Positions 17,500-26,712 of a stretch of DNA of 64,000 nucleotides are shown here, in pieces. The number at the start of each line of letters is the position of its first letter. Position 1 is the stretch's first letter. The notes beneath the pieces were generated by a model. That model made no database searches. It saw only the letters and a program-made list of their open reading frames with translations, and had not been told where the DNA came from. Source of the DNA: Dyadobacter sp. Leaf189 (GTDB taxonomy: Bacteria; Bacteroidota; Bacteroidia; Cytophagales; Spirosomataceae); NCBI RefSeq assembly GCF_001424405.1, contig NZ_LMPS01000004.1, positions 1,312 to 65,311 of the forward strand, read 5' to 3'. The translations under genes were made by a program, and so were the position numbers.

Positions 17500-19221
17500 C
17501 TATCGTTGCCAGCCCGGATTTTGTTCAAGCGCCACATCCTTGTTCGTATCAATAATGGTTTGCGGGATCGGCCACAGATTGTAGTTGAATGTAAGCGTAG
17601 CCTTTGCCTCCGGCCAATACGCATATTGTCTGATACGGTCCACTGCAATCGTGCCGCCCATGCGAAGCAGCGTATTCCACCTTGCTTCTTCATAAATCAG
17701 TTCACGCGCGCGCTCATCCAGGATCATGCTGAATTTATCGTCCATATCCGCCGCAGTCACTTTGTAAGTAGCCTGGGCGCGTGTTCTCAGCAAATTGATA
17801 TCGGCCGCTGCGCCTGCTTTGTCACCTGTGCGTTGTTTCGCTTCGGCACGCAAAAGAATGGTTTCGGAAAGACGGATAAAATAATCGTCACGGAAGAGGT
17901 TGCTCATGTTTTCACCGTCAGCCAGACCTGTGTATTTGTCCGTCGCGATTTTGCAGGATACCGGGTATACCAGGCTGGTATTGTTCAAATTGGTTGTCGC
18001 GTCGCTGCTTCCATTGTACAATACTTCCCAGGGAACCGGCTTTTTGTAGTAAGGCGATGTGCTCACATTTCCATTAAACACCCGGCGGAACACGATTTCC
18101 GAATTGCGAAGGTCCGCGCCGAATTTGTCTGCATAAACGCCATCTCTTACATACATTGTAGGGATAATCTGTGCGATACCGCGACCGCCTACGTCTTCCA
18201 GTGTACCAGTCAGGTGATCTTTGGCACCATCACGAAAAACCGGTCCGTAGGTGCGGGAATAAGGTAATTTGGATCTCCCGTCTTCTGCACGGTAGGCCGC
18301 GTAATCCACCTGCAACGCCCAGATACATTCCCTGTTTCCGTCCTGATAGTTCACATTTCTTTCCTGGAACAAATCCCAGTACACATTGCCCTGCGCCTCA
18401 GTACTTCTTGATCCGAAACGTGAGGTCATCAAAGAATAAGTCCCGCCATCGATCACCTTGTTGGCATAGGCAATAGACTGTCCGAATGCCGCCTGACCTT
18501 CCGCCGATTTGCCTTCTGCAACGAGCTGCGTGCCCATTGCCAGGTACAATTCTGCGAGATAGTGCTGTGCTGCGCCTTTCACCACACGGCCGCCGCTCAC
18601 GGTGGTTTCAGGTAAATCTTTTTCTGCTTCCAAAAGATCATTGATAGCAAACTGATACGTTTCCACGCGTGTAGCCCGCTCAAAATTATATTGCGGTACT
18701 TTTGAAACGGTAGTCACCAATGATACCCCTCCGAAAAGCTCGGCCAGGTTACGATAACCATAAGCGCGGAAAAACTTCGCCTGCGCAATGATATTGGCCT
18801 TTTCTGCTTCCGAAGAAAAGGTGATATGCGGAAGCTGCGCGGCCTCCAAGGCCAGGTTTGCTTTCGATATCAGCTGATAATACGTGCTGTAAATATTGTA
18901 GAACGTACCATTGTCTGCATTAATCAACCCGTAGTTGTTGAATGTGGAGCCTTTGCGGATACTGGCCACATCGTACATATCGGTACCATTGCCCCGCAGT
19001 ACAAAAATCCACCCTTCCTCCGCCGGGTTTGCCCAGAGGTCGCGGACCTGGGCATAGGCGCCCACCAAAACCTGGTCTACCTGCGCAGAAGTGGAGAATG
19101 CATTGTCAACCGTGTAAAAAGTACTAGGGTTTTCCTTCAAAAAACCATCATTGTCGCAGCTGGTCAGATTTGCCAGCATCATCAGTCCCCAGAAGGATTT
19201 TCTTGAAAGTATATTTCTCAT
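17500..19221 (-). CDS. SusD/RagB-family glycan-binding lipoprotein (PUL 1)
   Basis: 573 residues from the ATG at 19221. The signal peptide ends in LANLTSC, a lipobox, so it is an outer-membrane lipoprotein. The mature protein has the helical TPR-like core of SusD proteins (AKFFRAYGYRNLAELFGG, RGAAQHYLAELYLAMGTQ-like segments) and ends with the family closing motif LWPIPQTIID...NPGW. It acts as the lid of the SusC pore, binding oligosaccharide at the cell surface. The frame is open further upstream into susC, but the residues there lack signal-peptide character, so the later ATG was taken. It starts 13 bp after susC stops. Confidence 0.92.
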   Translation of the reverse strand: MRNILSRKSFWGLMMLANLTSCDNDGFLKENPSTFYTVDNAFSTSAQVDQVLVGAYAQVRDLWANPAEEGWIFVLRGNGTDMYDVASIRKGSTFNNYGLINADNGTFYNIYSTYYQLISKANLALEAAQLPHITFSSEAEKANIIAQAKFFRAYGYRNLAELFGGVSLVTTVSKVPQYNFERATRVETYQFAINDLLEAEKDLPETTVSGGRVVKGAAQHYLAELYLAMGTQLVAEGKSAEGQAAFGQSIAYANKVIDGGTYSLMTSRFGSRSTEAQGNVYWDLFQERNVNYQDGNRECIWALQVDYAAYRAEDGRSKLPYSRTYGPVFRDGAKDHLTGTLEDVGGRGIAQIIPTMYVRDGVYADKFGADLRNSEIVFRRVFNGNVSTSPYYKKPVPWEVLYNGSSDATTNLNNTSLVYPVSCKIATDKYTGLADGENMSNLFRDDYFIRLSETILLRAEAKQRTGDKAGAAADINLLRTRAQATYKVTAADMDDKFSMILDERARELIYEEARWNTLLRMGGTIAVDRIRQYAYWPEAKATLTFNYNLWPIPQTIIDTNKDVALEQNPGWQR

Positions 19222-19234
19222 TTTAATAATGTTT

Positions 19235-22200
19235 TTAGAAACTGATATTAGCACCAATTGAGAAGGAAGTCGGGACAGGGAAAGTGTTCTGACGCACCGT
19301 AGTACCTGTTTCGGGATCTCCTCCCTCCCATTTTGTAAACCTGGCGAGGTTTCTGGCACTCACAAAAATCTTGGCAGAGTTCATTTTCAGCCTTGATATC
19401 CATTCAGGTTTGAAACGGTAAGAAAGCGTTACGTCCTGCAAACGGACAAAAGCTCGTGACTGCAAGCCCAGAAAACGGCCGTCGCCGGTAAAATAGGCAG
19501 AAGGGTATTCGTTGCTCGCATTCTCTGGCGTCCAGTACGGTTTCGAAACCATGTTATCATTGAAACGACCTGTGCCTGCCGTCATGTAAGCATCCTGGTT
19601 AGCGCGCAAAAAGCGGTTGCCGCCCCCGAAAGTACCTGTGAGCATGACGTACAATTCGAAATTCCTGTAGTTGACATTGTTGCTCATATTCAACCTGAAA
19701 TTTTCCTGCGCATAACCGAGGATTTTTCTGTCGTCGGGCGTAATCCCTGGCTTTCCGTCGATATCGCGGTACTTCGGCGCGCCGGGTGCTGCACCTGTGA
19801 GCGCAATGTATTCTGCGTCGCCTTGCTGCACAATCCCGATCTGCTCATAACCGAATATGGTTCCAAGCGGCTGCCCGATAAAAAGGTTGTTGGCAATGTC
19901 ATCGTCCTCTCTGCCGTCACCGTCATTGTCTTCTCCGTAAAGTCTGGCCAGCTTATTTCTGTTTTGCCAGAATGTAAACGAGGTATTCCAGCTCAGGTCC
20001 CTGCTTTTCAAATTCACCGAGCGTACCGTAATCTCGACACCCCGGTTATTCACTTGTCCCATAGAAGTCCGGATGGTTTTGAAACCTGTCATCACGGGAA
20101 TGTTACGCGTAAAGATCTGGTCGGTTGTTTTGCCGTAGTACATATCCAGATCGAGGAACAAACGATTGTTCAACCAGGCTGACTCAAATCCTGCGTTCCA
20201 CGATGTCGTAGTTTCCCAGCCCAGGTCCGAGTTGCCCAATGCGCTTTGATACAGACCATAATTGATCACGCCAAGCTGATTTGACCATTCGTATCTTGAT
20301 CCGCCGCTTGCTGCATTGGCAATGGTGGAGAGCGTCGCGAACGGTGCAATGCCCTGGTTTCCATTCTGTCCGAACGAAAACTTCACTTTCAGGTTATTAA
20401 GCGGGGCGAAACTTTTGAGGAACTCTTCGCTGGTCAGTTTCCACGCGACACCGGCTGCCATGAAATTCGCCCATTTGTTGTTAGCTCCGAAAACACTCGC
20501 GCCGTCGCGGCGATAAGATCCTGTGAAAAAGTACTTGTCGTCGTAAGAGTAGCTCGCGCGGGCTAGGTAACCGATATTCGAACGCTCATTGGCGTCCAGG
20601 TTCACCCGCTGCACGGTTGCTTTGTGCAAACCCCACATATCCAGGGTCGTATTTCCATTGGCCGCAAAGTTGTTTCCCGAAGATGATACCAGCTGATACT
20701 GCTGATGGTCGCGCGTAGCTACCAGTGTCAGGTCGATTCCGTGTTTGCCAAAAGCATTTTTGTAGTTGATAATGTTATCAAAAACATAGCTTTTATTTCC
20801 ATAAGTATTGATCACGCCATTTGCATTGGTCAAAAAACCCTGGATCGTGGAAGGCGAATAGCGATTAAGACCTTCTCCTTCCTGCACGTAAAAACGCTCG
20901 TTTGTGAAGTTTCCGGACTCATTGCTGGTGATGTTGTAAAGCAGGTTAACCCGGTAACTCAAACCTTCCACCCAGGGAACATTAATGACCGCATTGGAAT
21001 TGATGCGATAATTAAGCCGCACATCCTGGTTGCTGCGCGTTCCATCATTCACGCCCCAGAGCGGGTTAATGGCGGATTGCGTGTAAGGATATTTTTCAAG
21101 ATTCCCCATTTCATCGCGGTACATGACACCGTACGGCGACATGGTTTGCGCCTCGTTGATGTTGGCCGCAAAACGGGTTTCCGGCTGCGCTGCATTCGGG
21201 TTGCTGTTTCTTCCAATCAATGGATCAGTTCCGGTATAGGTCCTTTTGGAATAACCCGCATCCACTCCTACTTCCAGCCAATCGGTAATGTTCGCCTTCA
21301 CCTTACCCGAAAGCGAGATCCTGTCGAAACCGTCACCGATCACAATACCTTTGTTTTTATCATACGCGGTGGACATATAGTAGCTTACACGCTCGCTTGC
21401 GCCCGACACGGCTGCCTGATGTGTTTGTATCACACCTGTCCGCGTCACCTGATCCAGCCAGTTGGTTTCTTTTCCCGCCGCCAGATTCGCCAGTTCGCCG
21501 GGTTTCATCCAGTTGGTAGAGCCTTCTGCGTACTTATTTCTTGCATTCACCACTTTGATCCACTCTTCACCTTTCATCATTTCCGGCCTGTTCTGCCAGG
21601 TTTGAAAACCGATGGACGAATTCAATGTAATCACAGGCTTGCCCACCTTTCCTCTTTTGGTAGTAATCGCAATCACCCCGTTGGCAGAGCGGGAACCGTA
21701 AGCTGCTGCAGAGGTAGCATCTTTAAGCACGTCGAAAGACGCGATATCGCTGGGATTGATATCTGCCAGGTTTCCAAGGAAAACAACGCCGTCCAAAACG
21801 ATCAGAGGTTCATTCGATCCATTGATCGAATTTTGCCCCCGGACATCAACACTTGGCTGTCCCCCGGCCGTGTTCGAAGCCCCGATGTTCAATCCGGGCA
21901 AGCTTCCTTTCAGTGCTTCCAGTGCATTCATGTTGGGCATGAGCGCGATAGAAGAACCTTCCATTTTCAATGAACTCACCGACCCCGTAAAATCCTGGCG
22001 CTTGGCAGTACCATATCCGATCACGACTACTTCTTCCAGCGCCTTCGTGTCGGGTTTCAACGCAACCTGAATGGATGTCTGAATGCCGGGCTGTACTTCC
22101 TGTGCAATGTAGCCTACGAAAGAAAAAACCAGGGTTACATTGTCATTCGGAATGGATAAGGAAAATTTCCCTTCAACATCCGTGGACGTACCCGATGCAG

Positions 22201-22702
22201 TTCCCTTGATTGTAATGCTGACGCCAGGCAGCGCCTCGCCGGTATCGTCCTTCACCAATCCCGTGATGGTACGGTCGATCGCTCTGCCAATCGGGGCGGG
22301 TGCGAGCGGTTCGAGCTGGGGAATCTCGGATACAGTTCGCTCCGATCTCTTAAGAATAATCTTGTTCCGGATCTGTTTGAAGGAAATCTGATCCGGTCTA
22401 AACATGCTTTCCAGCACTTCGCTCAGCTGCTTGTCCTCCATTTGAAGGGTTATTTTCCGGTCAACAGGGAGTAACTGTAAGCTATATACGAACTTCACGT
22501 TCGCGCTTGATTCCAGTATTGATAATGCTTCCCTGATCTGCTTTTGCTCTACTTTAATGGAAACCCGCTGCGAAAGAAGCTGCTGCGCCTCCGAGGTATG
22601 GGCATGTCCGTAAGCAGTTGCGATCAGGAGCAGCATTAGTTGAATGCTTGACAACTTCATAATCGTCCACAGGGGATTTATGATCTTTTGACTTTTTTTC
22701 AT
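19235..22702 (-). CDS. SusC/RagA TonB-dependent transporter with STN domain (PUL 1)
   Basis: 1155 residues. After a signal peptide (about 1-39) comes a Secretin/TonB N-terminal (STN) domain (about 45-115, with IREALSILE and ITLQMEDKQLSEVLE). A carboxypeptidase-like domain follows (ITGLVKDDTGEALPGVSI), then a plug with EEVVVIGYGTAKRQDFTGSV and a 22-strand barrel ending in FSIGANISF. SusC proteins import oligosaccharides across the outer membrane using TonB energy. The STN domain is the signalling module that contacts FecR-type anti-sigma factors, and the fecR and ECF sigma genes lie directly upstream, so substrate binding likely switches on this locus. Confidence 0.95.
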   Translation of the reverse strand: MKKSQKIINPLWTIMKLSSIQLMLLLIATAYGHAHTSEAQQLLSQRVSIKVEQKQIREALSILESSANVKFVYSLQLLPVDRKITLQMEDKQLSEVLESMFRPDQISFKQIRNKIILKRSERTVSEIPQLEPLAPAPIGRAIDRTITGLVKDDTGEALPGVSITIKGTASGTSTDVEGKFSLSIPNDNVTLVFSFVGYIAQEVQPGIQTSIQVALKPDTKALEEVVVIGYGTAKRQDFTGSVSSLKMEGSSIALMPNMNALEALKGSLPGLNIGASNTAGGQPSVDVRGQNSINGSNEPLIVLDGVVFLGNLADINPSDIASFDVLKDATSAAAYGSRSANGVIAITTKRGKVGKPVITLNSSIGFQTWQNRPEMMKGEEWIKVVNARNKYAEGSTNWMKPGELANLAAGKETNWLDQVTRTGVIQTHQAAVSGASERVSYYMSTAYDKNKGIVIGDGFDRISLSGKVKANITDWLEVGVDAGYSKRTYTGTDPLIGRNSNPNAAQPETRFAANINEAQTMSPYGVMYRDEMGNLEKYPYTQSAINPLWGVNDGTRSNQDVRLNYRINSNAVINVPWVEGLSYRVNLLYNITSNESGNFTNERFYVQEGEGLNRYSPSTIQGFLTNANGVINTYGNKSYVFDNIINYKNAFGKHGIDLTLVATRDHQQYQLVSSSGNNFAANGNTTLDMWGLHKATVQRVNLDANERSNIGYLARASYSYDDKYFFTGSYRRDGASVFGANNKWANFMAAGVAWKLTSEEFLKSFAPLNNLKVKFSFGQNGNQGIAPFATLSTIANAASGGSRYEWSNQLGVINYGLYQSALGNSDLGWETTTSWNAGFESAWLNNRLFLDLDMYYGKTTDQIFTRNIPVMTGFKTIRTSMGQVNNRGVEITVRSVNLKSRDLSWNTSFTFWQNRNKLARLYGEDNDGDGREDDDIANNLFIGQPLGTIFGYEQIGIVQQGDAEYIALTGAAPGAPKYRDIDGKPGITPDDRKILGYAQENFRLNMSNNVNYRNFELYVMLTGTFGGGNRFLRANQDAYMTAGTGRFNDNMVSKPYWTPENASNEYPSAYFTGDGRFLGLQSRAFVRLQDVTLSYRFKPEWISRLKMNSAKIFVSARNLARFTKWEGGDPETGTTVRQNTFPVPTSFSIGANISF

Positions 22703-22750
22703 TTTTTTGTAAGTGATAGATCTCTTAACACGATGATTTACAACTCCCAG

Positions 22751-22831
22751 CGTTCATTTCCAGTGAACGTCCGCATTATTCAGGTAATCGGAGCGGGAGA
22801 AGCCGAAGCATGTTTCCAGCATCTTCGGCTT
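22751..22831. other. Two stem-loops in the susC leader
   Basis: CGTTCA/TGAACG (22751-22756 with 22764-22769) and AAGCCGAAG/CTTCGGCTT (22800-22808 with 22823-22831) form hairpins in the 186-bp fecR-susC gap. The second has a T run on the plus-strand side only, so it looks like an intrinsic terminator facing antisense reads rather than the fecR transcript. Confidence 0.45.
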
Positions 22832-22888
22832 TTGCTTTTTTGAGGAGGTATTTTTTACTGCATAGGACGAGGGTTTACGGGTTAATGT

Positions 22889-23944
22889 TTATTTCAATGG
22901 CGGACAGCCTGGGCCGACAAGTGTGATCGTATCGCCGGTCAGCTGGTACTCGGCACTGATACTTTCACAAAGAATTTCCAGTTGTGAAAACAGTGTATTT
23001 TCCTGCGACAGATCAGCGTTGATATTGCAGTTCCGGAGCTTTTCGTTTTGAAGCAGGATTTTGACACCGTAGGCATTTTCAAGGATCTTTACAATATCGG
23101 GCAGAGAAGCCCCTGCGTAGTTGAACTCTGCCCGGTCAATCTGCAATGCATTGTTTTTAAGCAAAGTGGGCTTTTCAACCAGGCCCGTAACGAGCTTCTC
23201 GCCTTCTTTGAAAAACGTCACTTTCTTGTTCTGGGTCAAAACCACTTTGCTTTCGGGCAGCTCGTTTTCCTCGGCAGCTTCTGCCCTACGCACTTCTACA
23301 ACACCCGTCATCACAGCCACCTCTATACTCTTTGTTTTCGAATTTTCCCGAACCGTAAAGCTGGTACCCAGCACTTTGGTGATGATGTTATTGGCATGTA
23401 CAAAAAACGGCCGTGAAGGATCGTGCGCAACTTCAAAAAACACATCACCCTTTAAAAAAACCGTCCGCTCATGGGCATTGAAATGCACCGGATAATAAAG
23501 CGAAGCACCGGGTTCCAGCACCGCCTTGCTGCCGTCCGACAATGTAAATGACATTGGTTTTGAGCCTGCATTGTGCGCCTCCTGCATTCCCGTCAGCACT
23601 TCGTTTCTGACACCCGCAATCACCTGCTCCTCGCGCGACAATGTGCGGTAAGCGACCAGCCCGATCACCAGCAGCATGCAGGCAGCCGCCAGTTTGATAT
23701 ACATATTTCGAAAACGGGGACGGAAATCGCTGTGGGTTGCAGGCTTCTTGTTGTTATCCATTTTGCCTTCTATGGCCGCCCACATGGCTTTTCCTGCCTG
23801 ATCCTCGCTCAGTACACTCTTATTTTCCTCCGAAAAGTTGATCGAATCGTACCATAGGTCCATCGCCTGCTTCTCGTCCGCATCGACTTGTTTGTTCTGG
23901 TAACGGTTCAGCAGTTTCAGGAAACCGCTTAAATTTTTTATCAT
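22889..23944 (-). CDS. FecR-type anti-sigma factor (PUL 1)
   Basis: About 351 residues. An N-terminal cytoplasmic segment (1-75) has the expected sigma-binding region, followed by one membrane helix (about 80-98, MYIKLAAACMLLVIGLVAY). A periplasmic FecR domain follows, with VFLKGDVFFEVAHDPSRPFFV and VLGTSFTVRE, and a C-terminal DUF4974-like domain contacts the STN domain of SusC. It holds the partner ECF sigma factor until SusC signals. The ATG at 23944 gives a typical start; an in-frame ATG nine codons upstream (23971) is possible. Confidence 0.92.
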   Translation of the reverse strand: MIKNLSGFLKLLNRYQNKQVDADEKQAMDLWYDSINFSEENKSVLSEDQAGKAMWAAIEGKMDNNKKPATHSDFRPRFRNMYIKLAAACMLLVIGLVAYRTLSREEQVIAGVRNEVLTGMQEAHNAGSKPMSFTLSDGSKAVLEPGASLYYPVHFNAHERTVFLKGDVFFEVAHDPSRPFFVHANNIITKVLGTSFTVRENSKTKSIEVAVMTGVVEVRRAEAAEENELPESKVVLTQNKKVTFFKEGEKLVTGLVEKPTLLKNNALQIDRAEFNYAGASLPDIVKILENAYGVKILLQNEKLRNCNINADLSQENTLFSQLEILCESISAEYQLTGDTITLVGPGCPPLK

Positions 23945-24029
23945 GCGTGTAATGGATTTGCATAGAAACAAACAGGCGCATTGCCCGCTTTTGTAGTAAG
24001 TCGAGCAAGTCTCCTACGACCGCAAATGA

Positions 24030-24058
24030 TTTTATAATTCCTTTAAAAAATTATAAAA
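24030..24058. repeat. AT-only inverted repeat between sigma and fecR genes
   Basis: TTTTATAATT (24030-24039) and AATTATAAAA (24049-24058) form a perfect 10-bp inverted repeat with a 9-base loop. It could be an operator or a weak hairpin. Confidence 0.4.
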
Positions 24059-24110
24059 AAGTGGCAGTTTGCATTAAAAATTATTGGTTTTGTAACTATA
24101 CCCGGAAGGC

Positions 24111-24692
24111 TTAGAACCAGGACATGAAGGAAAGCATGAGCACAGGTATGTAATCTTTGAGGCTCGACCGTAAGGCTTTCAGACCTTGGGTAATGTGGTA
24201 TTCGACGGTACGTAATGGAATGTCGAGCATGGAGGAGATTTCGTCCGGGCTGCTGTGGTGTATCCTGCTCAGTTCAAAAATGCGCCTGGTTTTTTCGGGC
24301 AAATTGTTGATACAATGTCTTATCGAGCGGGTCAGTTCATTGAATGCAAGCGTTTCTTCAGTGTCGAAAGATTCGTCCTGGCTGCTCAGTTGCATGAGCT
24401 GGATGTAGCGCTTTCTCTGGAATTCTTTTTTGAAAAAATCCAGCACTTTGTATTTGATGGCCGAATGAAGATATCTTTCCAGGTCACCGATTTCGGCCTG
24501 CCCGCGCCGGAGCCACAGGTCCAGAAAAACGTCCTGAACCATTTCCATTGCATTCTCCTCGGTCCTTACCTTGCTAAGTGCTACCCTGTAAAGCCTGGCA
24601 TGGTAGCGGTTGTAAATCTTTTCAAAAGCATGTTTGTCACCTTGGGCTAAGAGCTCCACCAACTCCGTATTTTCATTGCTAATGGCGTGCAT
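24111..24692 (-). CDS. ECF-type RNA polymerase sigma factor (PUL 1)
   Basis: 193 residues with sigma region 2 (about 10-85, FEKIYNRYHARLYRVAL, MVQDVFLDLW) and region 4 (about 125-180, INNLPEKTRRIFELSR, EISSMLDIPLRTVEYHIT). This is the Bacteroidota FecI-like group paired with FecR and SusC. It would direct transcription of the susC-susD-GH106 genes once freed from FecR. The C-terminal hydrophobic tail (YIPVLMLSFMSWF) is common in this group. Confidence 0.93.
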   Translation of the reverse strand: MHAISNENTELVELLAQGDKHAFEKIYNRYHARLYRVALSKVRTEENAMEMVQDVFLDLWLRRGQAEIGDLERYLHSAIKYKVLDFFKKEFQRKRYIQLMQLSSQDESFDTEETLAFNELTRSIRHCINNLPEKTRRIFELSRIHHSSPDEISSMLDIPLRTVEYHITQGLKALRSSLKDYIPVLMLSFMSWF

Positions 24693-24851
24693 TATTTACA
24701 AGGGCGATTGATTTACAACCACAAAAGACCAATCCGCCACCCTTTTACTTAGAAATGAATGAGCACGCGCGGAAGCTGTGTGTCTGTTTTGTATGTTACT
24801 GTCTTGCCGCTTGCAGTGAAGCTTTGGTTGGTAGTAAGCAGGACCTTTTTC

Positions 24852-25766
24852 CTAATTCGGATTCAGCAACTTGCGAAAGGCCGCGGGCGACAAGCCGGTT
24901 TTCTGCTTGAATAATTTGTTGAAAGATTGCGGATGCTCGAAGCCGAGTGCATAGGCCACATCTGCTGTGGTTAGTGAATCGCTCCCAAACATTTCCTTGG
25001 CTTTCTCGATCATCTTCAAATGAATGTGCTGCTGGGCTGTCATTCCTGTGAGGGATTTCAGCATATCGGACAAGTAGCGCTGGGAAACTTTCAATCGCTC
25101 AGCTATCTCCTGGGGCGTTGGCAAACCACTTACCAGCGCATCTTTCCTCTCGAACCGCTCCATTAAAAACGCATTCATCTGATCGATCAGATCGTGATGC
25201 ATCACATTGCGTGTCAGGAATTGACGGTTATAAAATCGGTTGCAATGATGCAGCAGCAGTTCGATCTGCGAAACCAGCACATTCAGGCTGAAATTGTCAG
25301 TTTGAGTTTTCAGCTCCGTTGCTATCGATTCAAAAACGGATTGAATTACATATTTCTCTTTCTCGGAAAGGAATAATGCTTCCTGAACCGAATAGGAGAA
25401 AAAGCCATATCCGTGAATGCGGGAGGCCAGCGAATGTTTAAAAAAAAGATCCGGGTGAAAGTATAATGCATAACCTTCGTGCTCCTCCAAATCATAGGAA
25501 AGCTCGACAATCTGATTTGGCCCTACAAAAGCAAGCCCACCATCGTGAAAGTCGTAAGATCCAGGTCCGTATCTGGCCTTTCCATTGAACCGTAGCTTAA
25601 ATGCTATTTTATAAAAATGCAGTAAATATTGGCTCCCCGCATCGGCCAGGCAAGGCTTATTTTCATCATAATTGACCAATGTGACCAGCGGATGCAGGGG
25701 CGACGGCAAGCCGACGCGCTCCATTAAAGCGGAAATGTTATCGAAAACCACTGGTTGTGCCTGCAT
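24852..25766 (-). CDS. AraC-family transcriptional regulator
   Basis: 304 residues. The N-terminal half is a cupin-like sensing domain without a recognisable ligand signature. The C-terminal 100 residues hold the two helix-turn-helix motifs (IAERLKVSQRYLSDMLKSLTG and VAYALGFEHPQSFNKLFKQKTG in pieces), ending PAAFRKLLNPN. It lies 48 bp downstream of an SDR gene on the same strand and probably shares its transcript. A 21-bp-spaced direct repeat upstream of that SDR gene is a likely binding site. Confidence 0.9.
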   Translation of the reverse strand: MQAQPVVFDNISALMERVGLPSPLHPLVTLVNYDENKPCLADAGSQYLLHFYKIAFKLRFNGKARYGPGSYDFHDGGLAFVGPNQIVELSYDLEEHEGYALYFHPDLFFKHSLASRIHGYGFFSYSVQEALFLSEKEKYVIQSVFESIATELKTQTDNFSLNVLVSQIELLLHHCNRFYNRQFLTRNVMHHDLIDQMNAFLMERFERKDALVSGLPTPQEIAERLKVSQRYLSDMLKSLTGMTAQQHIHLKMIEKAKEMFGSDSLTTADVAYALGFEHPQSFNKLFKQKTGLSPAAFRKLLNPN

Positions 25767-25814
25767 ATCTGTTTAATGTCCTTTTTTGCAAATACGAATA
25801 TAAAGCCTGCAAAT

Positions 25815-26555
25815 TCAATCCTGAATAGCCGGGCGGATTACAATGTCGCCAATATCTACCTGATCCGGCTGGGCGATCGCGTAAGCAACTGCCTCGGCAA
25901 TGGCCGCCGCTGGAATAGCAATCTCGCCCGCTCGCTGAGTCAGAACGTCCCGGATGGATTCATTCTTAATTTTGCCCGCAAATGGTGTGTCTACAAACCC
26001 GGGAGATATCCCTGTAACGCGCCAACGGCCTTTTGACTCTTGCCGTAAAGCTTCGCTGATCGTGCGGACTGCATTTTTTGTAGCCGCATAGACGCCCATT
26101 GCGGGCACAATGCTAATGCCTGCTGTGGAAATGATATTGATCATATGCCCCGAACCCTGCGATTTAAAAACCGGTAATGCGGCGGCAATGCCGTAAAGCG
26201 TGCCTTTCAGGTTCACGTCAATCATCTGCTCCCAGCCCTCTACATCAATATCTTCCAATAATTGTAGCTGACTAATGCCCGCATTATTAATGATCACATC
26301 CAAACGCCCGAACTCTTTCAATGCTAATTGTACGAGTGAAGCAGCATCAGTGCGTTTGGTAACATCCATTTGCAGGTATACTGCCTGGCCACCTGCTTCT
26401 TGAATGCGTTTTGTCAAGCGCTCCAACATTTCTGTCCGACGGGCTCCGAGAACGACTTTTGCCCCCTTTGCTGCCAATAATTCCGCTGTGGCCTCACCTA
26501 TGCCACTGCTTGCACCGGTGATGGCAACCACTTTATTTTTGATTCCATTTATCAT
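25815..26555 (-). CDS. SDR-family NAD(P)-dependent oxidoreductase
   Basis: A 246-residue classical short-chain dehydrogenase. It has the Rossmann GASSGIGEA, the structural NNAG, the catalytic Ser in ISTAGIS and the YxxxK pair in YAATKNA. The residues after the first strand (GARR) favour NADP(H). The substrate cannot be predicted. Proteins of this type next to an AraC regulator are often induced by reactive carbonyls, but that is inference. A palindrome overlaps the start codon. Confidence 0.9.
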   Translation of the reverse strand: MINGIKNKVVAITGASSGIGEATAELLAAKGAKVVLGARRTEMLERLTKRIQEAGGQAVYLQMDVTKRTDAASLVQLALKEFGRLDVIINNAGISQLQLLEDIDVEGWEQMIDVNLKGTLYGIAAALPVFKSQGSGHMINIISTAGISIVPAMGVYAATKNAVRTISEALRQESKGRWRVTGISPGFVDTPFAGKIKNESIRDVLTQRAGEIAIPAAAIAEAVAYAIAQPDQVDIGDIVIRPAIQD

Positions 26556-26579
26556 ATCGTAAGGTTAAAAGTTACGATA
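26555..26579. promoter_or_regulatory. Palindrome at the SDR start codon
   Basis: TATCGTAA (26555-26562) and TTACGATA (26572-26579) form a perfect 8-bp inverted repeat with a 9-bp spacer, touching the first base of the SDR start codon. A further TTACGAT occurs at about 26642. This is either an operator or a leader hairpin. Confidence 0.5.
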
Positions 26580-26606
26580 CAAAATTCTTGAAACGAAGGT
26601 CCAAAA

Positions 26607-26638
26607 GTGTAGCCAGAATCGCCGAATGTGTAGCCGGA
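26607..26638. promoter_or_regulatory. AraC-type direct-repeat operator
   Basis: GTGTAGCCAGA (26607-26617) and GTGTAGCCGGA (26628-26638) are exactly 21 bp apart, two helical turns. This is the arrangement bound by the paired helix-turn-helix motifs of AraC proteins. It lies 50-85 bp upstream of the SDR/araC pair. Confidence 0.55.
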
Positions 26639-26712
26639 GTTTACGATCGCACGTCGTGAATGGTTTTTGAATTTTTGTATCTTACCAAAATTTCAAAAAC
26701 CCCCACACACGA

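Noticed and set aside
19222-19359. N-terminal extension of SusD (PUL 1) into susC
   Set aside because: It overlaps the 3' end of susC in another frame and lacks signal-peptide character; the lipoprotein signal starts at 19221.
20705-21973. Plus-strand open frame of 422 codons inside susC of PUL 1
   Set aside because: Antisense shadow of the SusC frame; no recognisable domain and no promoter.
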